Assembly: GCF_003860565.1 (NCBI RefSeq)
Contig: NZ_CP034157.1
Span: 1,550,001 to 1,614,000, forward strand
Length of the DNA stretch: 64,000 nt
DNA from: Cloacibacterium normanense
GTDB lineage: Bacteria > Bacteroidota > Bacteroidia > Flavobacteriales > Weeksellaceae
Reading direction: 5' to 3'
The translations under genes and the position numbers were made by a program. Below are positions 58,147 to 64,000 of this stretch, piece by piece. The first letter of the stretch is position 1. Each line of letters begins with the position of its first letter. The notes beneath the pieces are model-generated. The model had not been told where the DNA came from. It saw only the letters and a program-made list of their open reading frames with translations, and did not search any database.

Positions 58147-58380
58147 ATGGCACTGGTTAAATATTTATTCGAATTAGTTTTAGCAACCATCATTATATTC
58201 TTTGTTTGGAATATTTTGAAAAGGATATTCTTTAATCAATTTTATAAAAATTTTCCTAGTCTTAATCCTAGAAACAGAGAAAACGTTTCGCCCAAACCTG
58301 CAAAACCTACTAAAGAACAAGTAAAATGGGATGCAGAAACTGTGGAATATGAAGAAGTAGAGGAGAAAAATCAGAGGTAA
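58147..58380 (+). CDS. DUF4834 family small membrane protein
   Basis: The 77-residue protein has one TM helix (about 5-28), the typical FFNQFYKNFPSLNPR stretch, and an acidic tail (KWDAETVEYEEVEEKNQR). This is the usual DUF4834 pattern of Flavobacteriia. Function unknown. It follows the DUF6263 gene by 3 bp. Its stop codon is embedded in an AGGTAA tandem repeat. Confidence 0.75.
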   Translation: MALVKYLFELVLATIIIFFVWNILKRIFFNQFYKNFPSLNPRNRENVSPKPAKPTKEQVKWDAETVEYEEVEEKNQR

Positions 58381-58398
58381 AGGTAAAGGTAAAGGTAA
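58375..58398. repeat. Hexanucleotide tandem repeat, AGGTAA x4
   Basis: Four perfect AGGTAA units, followed by an imperfect fifth, start inside the last codons of the DUF4834 gene. The gene's stop TAA (58378-58380) lies in the first unit. Slippage by whole units would not change the frame. Confidence 0.75.
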
Positions 58399-58474
58399 AG
58401 GTTGAGGAAAAGAACTCAACAATAATTTGGAATTTATTCCGAGAAAAAATGAAATAAATTAATTTTTGCAAAAT

Positions 58475-61012
58475 ATGCTGAAAAATAAAAACATTCTTTA
58501 TATCGTCATTTCATTGGCGATTTTTGTAGTTTTAGCTTTAGTTTATAACAATCCTATCATTTCTGGGAAACAACTTTTGCAACATGACATTGTACAATAC
58601 AAAGGTGGCGCAAAAGAACTTCTAGACTACAGAGCCGAAAATGGCAAAGAAACCTATTGGAGTGATGCCATGTTTGGCGGAATGCCTACTTATCAGTCGG
58701 GTTCGCAATTTAGAGGAGATCTCATCAAAAAAATAGATGACACACTGAACTTTTTGCCAAAACCTGCTAATTTTATTTTTCTGCTTTTTGCCGGATTTTT
58801 CTTACTCGGTTATGTTGCGACTAAAAATTGGAAATACGCTTTGTTAGGTTCCACTTTTTTTGGACTTTCCACGTATTTCTACATTATCATCGCAGCAGGT
58901 CATAATGGTAAAGTAGCCACTTTAACTTATTTTGCACCACTTTTAGCGGGAATTTTACTCGTCTATATTCGTAAAAAATATATTCTTGGCTTTATTGTCA
59001 CTGCACTTTTCATGGGCTTGCAAATTGCCGCTAATCACCCACAAATGACGTATTACCTTTTCTTGGCATTAGGATTTTTATTCTTGTCTGAGTTGGTAAG
59101 AGCAGCTACAGGAAAAACGCCATGGAAACACTTTTTCATTTCTTCGGGAGTTCTAGCTTTGGCGATGATTCTTGGAATTGGAATGAACAGTCAGAGACTT
59201 CTTGCCAATTCTGAATATGTAAAAGAAACCGTTCGTGGAAAACAAATTCTGAAATCTGAGCACAACGCTGCGGATAATGACGGAATGAAAAAACAAGAAA
59301 TTCTGAACTGGAGCTATGGTAAACTAGAAACTTTAAACTTATTCATTCCAAGAGCAATGGGAGGAGCAAGCGATGAAGAAGGCTCAGACGAAATGATGAA
59401 AAAAGTTCAGGAATTGGTACAAGAAAATGTAACCTCACAAGAAGAATATGACCAAATTTCTAAAGGATTTGGAGGAAGTTTAACGTATTGGGGAGACCAA
59501 CCAGGAACTTCTGGACCGGCTTATCAAGGCGCTATTGTGGTATTTTTAGCCATTTTAGGATTTTTCTTCGGGTGGGAAAAATATCGTTATTGGATTTTAG
59601 GCGCATCTGTACTTTCTGTGCTTTTAGCTTGGGGAAGTAATTTCATGCCGCTGTCTGAATTATTCATCAAATTTGTTCCGTTTTATGACAAATTTAGAGC
59701 ACCAAGCTCTATCTTAGTTGTTGTGGAATTATTGTTCCCACTGATTGCAATCATTGGATTATACAGATTTTTCAACGATGAAAAACTTACAGAAGAATAC
59801 AAACAAAAAGTTTTAGTTTACGGAAGTTCTGCAGTTCTAGGAATTACTTTATTTTTGGTAATTTTCGGGAAAAGTTTACTTGGATTTTCTACTTCAAACG
59901 AAACTGCTTATTTGCCTCCTTATTTATTAGATTATTTGGTTGGCGAACGTTTCACGATGTTTAGAATCGATGCCATTAAAGCCATGATTTATGTTTCTAT
60001 CACTGCTTTAGCACTATATTTTGCATTGAAGAAAAAATTATCTCAAAACATTGCTCTAATCGTTATAGGATTGGTAAGTTTATTTGATTTATGGTCTGTG
60101 AACAAGCGATATTTAAACAGTGATAATTTTGTTGATAAAGCTTTTGCACAAACTCCATTTGTGACCGAAAATTCAGATTATTTAGCTGGAAAAGCGGGCG
60201 ACAATCCACTTTTAAATGATTTGCTTTCTCGAGCGAATATGAATAAAACTTTAGAAGAAATCACCGAAAAAGATAAAACCCATTACAGAATTTTCAACCA
60301 ACTTTTAGGGCCTTTTAATGAAACCAATACTTCTTATTACAAAGCTTCTGTTGGTGGTTATCACGCTGTGAAATTGAGAAGATATGACGATTTAATCAAT
60401 CATTATTTTTATGCTGAAGACAGTTTGAAGTCTGCTCAAATTCCTCAAATTCTCAATTTATTGAACACCAAATATGTAGTTGGCGGAACTTTGGAACAAC
60501 CTCAAGTTCAAATCAATCCGAATGCAAATGGAAATGCTTGGCTGGTTTCTGATGTGAAATTTGTGAATACACCGAATGAAGAAATAGATGAAATAGGAAA
60601 TATTGATTCTAAAAAAACGGCGGTTATTTTGAAGGATGATCAAAAATATTTTGAAGGAAAAACTTTAGCAGCTGATTCTACTGCTTTTGTAAATTTAACG
60701 AAATATCAAGCCGATGAACTAGAATATAAAACACAGTCTAAAACGCCACAATTGGCTGTTTTTTCTGAAATTTATTATCCAAAAGGCTGGAAAATGTTTG
60801 TAGACGGAAAAGAAGTTCCATACATCAAAGCTGATTATTTATTGAGAGCCGTTTACGTTCCAGCGGGAAATCACACGGTAAAAATGATATTCGAGCCAGA
60901 AGTGATAGCAAATGGAAAAACGATTTCCTTAATTGCTTTTGGTTTGTTTGTATTGCTTTCTTTGGTGGGGATATTTTTATTAAACCGCAAAAGCGACAAA
61001 AGAAATAATTGA
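58475..61012 (+). CDS. YfhO-family multi-spanning membrane protein
   Basis: From MLKNKNILYIV this 845-residue protein has about 12 TM helices in the first two thirds. They include the first-loop segment VYNNPIISGKQLLQHDIVQYKGGAKELLDYR and the repeat 'GGMPTYQSGSQ'. A C-terminal extracytoplasmic beta domain (about 640-810, EIYYPKGWKMFVDGKEVPYIKADYLLRAVYVPAGNHTV) precedes a last TM. YfhO proteins are linked to glycosylation of teichoic or envelope polymers, but the flavobacterial role is untested. The TTG frame start at 58466 is not preferred. Confidence 0.85.
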   Translation: MLKNKNILYIVISLAIFVVLALVYNNPIISGKQLLQHDIVQYKGGAKELLDYRAENGKETYWSDAMFGGMPTYQSGSQFRGDLIKKIDDTLNFLPKPANFIFLLFAGFFLLGYVATKNWKYALLGSTFFGLSTYFYIIIAAGHNGKVATLTYFAPLLAGILLVYIRKKYILGFIVTALFMGLQIAANHPQMTYYLFLALGFLFLSELVRAATGKTPWKHFFISSGVLALAMILGIGMNSQRLLANSEYVKETVRGKQILKSEHNAADNDGMKKQEILNWSYGKLETLNLFIPRAMGGASDEEGSDEMMKKVQELVQENVTSQEEYDQISKGFGGSLTYWGDQPGTSGPAYQGAIVVFLAILGFFFGWEKYRYWILGASVLSVLLAWGSNFMPLSELFIKFVPFYDKFRAPSSILVVVELLFPLIAIIGLYRFFNDEKLTEEYKQKVLVYGSSAVLGITLFLVIFGKSLLGFSTSNETAYLPPYLLDYLVGERFTMFRIDAIKAMIYVSITALALYFALKKKLSQNIALIVIGLVSLFDLWSVNKRYLNSDNFVDKAFAQTPFVTENSDYLAGKAGDNPLLNDLLSRANMNKTLEEITEKDKTHYRIFNQLLGPFNETNTSYYKASVGGYHAVKLRRYDDLINHYFYAEDSLKSAQIPQILNLLNTKYVVGGTLEQPQVQINPNANGNAWLVSDVKFVNTPNEEIDEIGNIDSKKTAVILKDDQKYFEGKTLAADSTAFVNLTKYQADELEYKTQSKTPQLAVFSEIYYPKGWKMFVDGKEVPYIKADYLLRAVYVPAGNHTVKMIFEPEVIANGKTISLIAFGLFVLLSLVGIFLLNRKSDKRNN

Positions 61013-61045
61013 AAATATAGCCATTAAAAAGTAAAAAAAGAGTTA

Positions 61046-61453
61046 ATGATTACGCAACAATATCTTACCGATTTAACATATAAAATTAATGGAGCTTGTA
61101 TTGAGGTTCATAAAATTTTAGGTGCAGGTTTAGCAGAAGTTGTTTATCACAAAGCTTTAGAAGAAGAATTCAAATTAAGAAATTTAAATTTCAAGTCAGA
61201 ATTTCAAATTCCTGTTTTTTATAAAGAAAAGAAATTAGATTGTGATTTTAAATGTGATTTTCTGATTGAAGATTTAATCGTTTTAGAGTTAAAATCTGTC
61301 TCTAACATTTTAGATGTTCATAAATTTCAAGTTTTGAATTACATGAATTTACTTAAAGTACCGAAAGGAATTTTAGTAAATTTTAATGTTAAAAATCTTT
61401 ATCATCATGGACAAGAAACATATATTAATAAATATTACGATGAATTAATGTAA
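61046..61453 (+). CDS. GxxExxY protein (PD-(D/E)XK-like)
   Basis: The 135-residue protein has the name-giving GLAEVVY motif at residues 28-34 and the downstream DCDFKCDFLIEDLIVLELKSVSN, with acidic and Lys residues of a PD-(D/E)XK-type fold. The pattern is that of a restriction-endonuclease-like family; the true activity is unknown. It lies 33 bp after the YfhO gene on the same strand. AT-rich and small, it looks like an accessory gene in an otherwise housekeeping neighbourhood. Confidence 0.85.
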   Translation: MITQQYLTDLTYKINGACIEVHKILGAGLAEVVYHKALEEEFKLRNLNFKSEFQIPVFYKEKKLDCDFKCDFLIEDLIVLELKSVSNILDVHKFQVLNYMNLLKVPKGILVNFNVKNLYHHGQETYINKYYDELM

Positions 61454-61529
61454 AATCTTTTTTTACTTTTGAATAACTTATAATACATAGAAAATCTTTT
61501 GTCGCTTTTGCGGTTTAAAAATTATAAAC

Positions 61530-62858
61530 TTGAAACAAAAAAAAACACTCATCATCTCTTATTACTGGCCTCCAGCTGGAGGACCGGGAGTTCAACGTTG
61601 GTTGAAATTTGTAAAATATTTGCCTGATTTCGGTTGGGAACCTACCGTTTTTATTCCAGAAAATCCTAGTTATCCAATTGTAGATGAAACCTTGCAAAAA
61701 GACGTTCCCAAAAATCTCAAAATGATTAAAACCAAAATTTGGGAACCTTACCAATTGGCAGAAAAATTCGGGAAAGACAATAAAAAATTCAAAGCGGGAC
61801 AGTTTGATGTAGGTGAAAACCAATCTTGGAAAGCCAAATTTTCGATTTTTGTTCGTGGCAATTTCTTTATTCCAGATGCAAGAGTTTTTTGGGTAAAACC
61901 TTCCGTAGAATTTTTAGAAAAATACTTGAAAGTCAATCACTATGATGTTTTGGTAACTACTGGACCTCCACATTCTTTGCATTTGATTGGGTTAGGCTTA
62001 AAGAAAAAATTTCCAGACTTAAAATGGATTGCAGATTTCCGTGATCCATGGACTGAAATTTCGTATTACAAACACTTGAAACTGACTAAAATTGCCGATA
62101 AAAAGCATAGGAAATTAGAATCTGAAGTGTTCAAAAATGCAGATATTACTTTGGCAACAAGTTATACCGATGCTGAAAATTTCAGAAAAAAAGGCGCAAA
62201 TGCTTTCTGCATTACGAATGGATTTGATGTAGATGCTTCGACTACGCTCAGCATGACAGAAGAAAACTCTAAAACTCTACTACTCTCCAATTCTACCACT
62301 AAATTCACGTTAAGTTACATCGGTATTTTAGAACAGCTTAGAAATCCTGAAATTTTGTGGGAAACTTTAAATGTTTTGGTTCAAGAAAATGCAGACTTCA
62401 AAAACGATTTTGAGTTGAAATTTGTAGGGAGATTAGACGATAAAATTTTACAAAAAATAGAAAGTTCAGCTCTTAAAAATAACTTAACGAATTTGGGTTA
62501 TCAAACGCATGATGTTGCGTTAAAACACATGCAAGATTCATCAGTTTTATTGATGACCAATTTTCCTCAAGAATCTTCAAAAGGGATTATTCCAGGGAAA
62601 ATTTTCGAATATTTGGCAACGGGAAAAACGATTCTTTCTTTCGGTCCAAAAGATGCAGATGTAGAAAAAATATTGAACGAAACCAAAGCTGGAAAACATT
62701 TTGGCTATGATGAAAAAGAGAATCTAAAGAATTTTATTTTAGAATCTTACCAAAATTGGAAATCAGGAATGCTGAACCAAAACGCTGAAAACATTGAGCA
62801 ATTTTCTAGAAAAAATTTGACTCAGAAACTAGTCGATTTAATGAATAAATGGTTTTAA
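61530..62858 (+). CDS. Glycosyltransferase family 4-type protein
   Basis: The 442-residue protein has the GT-B fold of a GT4-like enzyme. The N-terminal Gly motif reads YYWPPAGGPGVQRWLKF (about 11-28) and WIADFRDPWTE is at about 170-180. The C-terminal domain contains LLMTNFPQESSKGIIPGKIFEYLATGKTILSFGP (about 345-378), with the donor-binding EYLATGKP-type sequence. The start TTG 61530 is inferred, since no ATG precedes the motif. Residues of about 235-255 (DASTTLSMTEENSKTLLLSNS) derive from two intergenic repeats and are absent from the expected fold. Confidence 0.85.
   Translation: MKQKKTLIISYYWPPAGGPGVQRWLKFVKYLPDFGWEPTVFIPENPSYPIVDETLQKDVPKNLKMIKTKIWEPYQLAEKFGKDNKKFKAGQFDVGENQSWKAKFSIFVRGNFFIPDARVFWVKPSVEFLEKYLKVNHYDVLVTTGPPHSLHLIGLGLKKKFPDLKWIADFRDPWTEISYYKHLKLTKIADKKHRKLESEVFKNADITLATSYTDAENFRKKGANAFCITNGFDVDASTTLSMTEENSKTLLLSNSTTKFTLSYIGILEQLRNPEILWETLNVLVQENADFKNDFELKFVGRLDDKILQKIESSALKNNLTNLGYQTHDVALKHMQDSSVLLMTNFPQESSKGIIPGKIFEYLATGKTILSFGPKDADVEKILNETKAGKHFGYDEKENLKNFILESYQNWKSGMLNQNAENIEQFSRKNLTQKLVDLMNKWF
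62232..62295. repeat. Two dispersed repeats in frame inside the GT4 gene
   Basis: 62232-62257 is the reverse complement of the 2935-2961-type repeat (GTCATGCTGAGCGTAG then TCGAAGCATC, 23 of 26 positions). 62271-62295 matches 4822-4846 (23 of 25 positions). Both stay in the reading frame and encode a polar, Ser/Thr-rich insert. Confidence 0.75.
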
Positions 62859-62859
62859 A

Positions 62860-63453
62860 ATGAAATTGGTATCCGCTTTTTTACTTTCGCTATTTTTAGT
62901 TTCGTGTTCATTGATGCAACCGAGAACAGCTAGAACTTCATCTCAACTTTCTGAAAAAGAAATCATTACAATTACGCAACTCATTGGCAAAGAGAAAATT
63001 ACAAAAGAAGTTTACGAAAATTTCTATGCACAATATCAGAACAATCTTTTCGGAAATATTGCCAAAAGAAAGCAAAAACACATTGAAATTTGGAAAAACA
63101 TTCTTGCAAAACAGAATATCACCGTTCTAGAAAATGAAAGTTTAGAAGAAACAGAAAACCTTAAAAACCAACTACTTTCAGAAGCAATAGATGAAACTTT
63201 GGCGCTGAAAACTGCTATAAAAATAGAAGAGTTGAATCTCAATGACATCTATATCGTAAGAAAAAATAGCCAAAAATCAAGCATTAGAGAAGCAGCAAAT
63301 GGTATAGAATGCGGTACTAAGAATCATCTTTTTGTTTATTACAAAGCTTTGAGAGAAAAAGGCGAAAAATACACCCATCAATACATTTCGGGCAAAGAAT
63401 TTAAAAATGTTGTGAATGGTTCTGTGAATTCTTGCAGCATAAAATACGACTAA
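62860..63453 (+). CDS. DUF2202-like ferritin-type lipoprotein
   Basis: The 197-residue protein has a lipoprotein signal peptide (SLFLVSCS, Cys16). The helical segment LIGKEKITKEVYENFYAQYQNNLFGNIAKRKQKHIEIWKNIL (about 41-82) resembles the first helices of DUF2202 ferritin-like domains. The C-terminal half is helical to beta, with 'HLFVYYKAL' and 'HQYISGKEF'. Metal binding is likely in the family but not demonstrated. It begins 1 bp after the GT4 stop. Confidence 0.65.
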   Translation: MKLVSAFLLSLFLVSCSLMQPRTARTSSQLSEKEIITITQLIGKEKITKEVYENFYAQYQNNLFGNIAKRKQKHIEIWKNILAKQNITVLENESLEETENLKNQLLSEAIDETLALKTAIKIEELNLNDIYIVRKNSQKSSIREAANGIECGTKNHLFVYYKALREKGEKYTHQYISGKEFKNVVNGSVNSCSIKYD

Positions 63454-63455
63454 AA

Positions 63456-63483
63456 AAATCGGGAAGATTGCTCTTCCCGATTT
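63456..63483. terminator. Bidirectional rho-independent terminator
   Basis: AAATCGGGAAGA (63456-63467) and TCTTCCCGATTT (63472-63483) form a 12-bp perfect stem with a TTGC tetraloop, with A-rich upstream and T-rich downstream flanks. It separates the lipoprotein gene from the convergent cysteine synthase gene. Confidence 0.88.
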
Positions 63484-63510
63484 TATTTATTTTGAATTGA
63501 TTATTTTGTA

Positions 63511-64000
63511 TTAATCTAGCCAACCCATTTCTTTCATCCAGTCATCATTATAGATTTTCCCTACATATCTAGAACCGTGATCATGAAGTAAAACTACTAT
63601 GATATCATCTTTGGTAAATTGATCTTGCATTTGCTTAATCGCAGCAATCGCACTTCCTGCAGAATAACCACAGAAAATCCCTTCTTCTTTAGCTAATTTT
63701 CTTGCATAGATCGCGCCATCTTTATCTGTAACTTTCTCGAAATGGTCTATCACAGACATGTCATAGTTTTCAGGCAAAATATCCTCACCAATTCCTTCTG
63801 TAATATAAGTGTAAGCATTTTCTAAGTGAATTTCTCCCGTTTCATGAATTTCTTTCAAAATAGAACCATAAGTATCTACACCAATAACTTTGATATCTTT
63901 ACTTTTTTCTTTGAAAAACGTTCCGCAACCTGTAATCGTGCCTCCTGTTCCTGCTCCTACTACAAAATGAGTCAATTTCCCTTCAGTTTGTCCCCAAATT
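63511..64000 (-). CDS. Cysteine synthase/cystathionine beta-synthase, 3' part
   Basis: The gene is cut at the window edge, and the frame continues upstream of the apparent start (I-W-G-Q-T-E-G-K before THFVVGAGTGGTITGCG). The visible 163 residues are the C-terminal half of a PLP-dependent beta-synthase: the phosphate/Gly motif VGAGTGGTITG, EGIGEDILPENYD, and the C-terminus IIVVLLHDHGSRYVGKIYND plus DWMKEMGWLD. That ending and the lack of CBS domains fit the cysteine synthase/cystathionine beta-synthase branch of Bacteroidota. The PLP-lysine half is off the window, so CysK, CysM and CBS cannot be separated. Confidence 0.88.
   Translation of the reverse strand, partial: IWGQTEGKLTHFVVGAGTGGTITGCGTFFKEKSKDIKVIGVDTYGSILKEIHETGEIHLENAYTYITEGIGEDILPENYDMSVIDHFEKVTDKDGAIYARKLAKEEGIFCGYSAGSAIAAIKQMQDQFTKDDIIVVLLHDHGSRYVGKIYNDDWMKEMGWLD

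Noticed and set aside
1-64000. tRNA, rRNA, CRISPR array, transposase or phage genes
   Set aside because: I scanned the intergenic regions and reading frames and saw no cloverleaf-type sequence, regular spaced repeats, or transposase/integrase motifs.

Overview
The window is AT-rich and carries typical Bacteroidota signals: TAnnTTTG promoter boxes just upstream of genes, weak or absent Shine-Dalgarno sequences, a SusC/CarboxypepD-type TonB receptor, a Bat (aerotolerance) operon, mevalonate-pathway isoprenoid genes, and many short intergenic repeats. Protein style and gene content suggest the Flavobacteriia, most likely the Weeksellaceae (Chryseobacterium/Cloacibacterium neighbourhood). The species cannot be fixed from sequence alone. 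I found no rRNA or tRNA genes, no CRISPR array, no transposase and no phage module.

Layout. 1-12 kb: prephenate dehydrogenase (tyrA), a secreted esterase, purE and purK split by an EamA exporter on the other strand, a membrane endonuclease/phosphatase-like protein, a VOC protein next to a frameshifted LLM flavin oxidoreductase, mevalonate diphosphate decarboxylase and an SDR. 12-21 kb: a GT39 glycosyltransferase, then a phytase + TonB-receptor pair flanked by two direct copies (about 93% protein identity) of an alpha/beta hydrolase, then pdxJ. 21-30 kb: MscS channel, DUF456, ung, mutS2, MFS transporter, a 2OG-Fe(II) oxygenase and an HD hydrolase.

30-41 kb is a redox/sulfur block: an SQR-like flavoprotein, a TusE/DsrC-like protein and a DsrE2-like protein on the + strand. 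On the - strand lie a CoA-disulfide/persulfide reductase with rhodanese domain, and an operon of a GltD-like iron-sulfur flavoprotein, an EreA-like secreted protein and pyruvate:ferredoxin oxidoreductase. The SQR and CoA-disulfide reductase genes, 10 kb apart and on opposite strands, have matching GTAA-N6-TTAC palindromes at exactly the same distance from their -7 boxes. This predicts co-regulation by one Crp/Fnr-type activator.

41-47 kb: two PspC-domain genes with a PadR repressor gene, and a near-identical 28-bp site over the -33 region of both transcription units; then an acyltransferase, a MenI-like thioesterase, isochorismate synthase and MarC. 47-55 kb: the Bat operon (moxR, a small unrelated ORF, DUF58, a BatD-like protein, batA, batB, batC, batD). 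55-64 kb: DinB-like protein, rlmB, DUF6263 lipoprotein, DUF4834, YfhO, GxxExxY, a GT4 glycosyltransferase, a ferritin-like lipoprotein, and the 3' part of a cysteine synthase/cystathionine beta-synthase gene cut by the window edge.

Several intergenic repeat families recur, and two of them appear in frame inside genes (isochorismate synthase and the GT4 glycosyltransferase).
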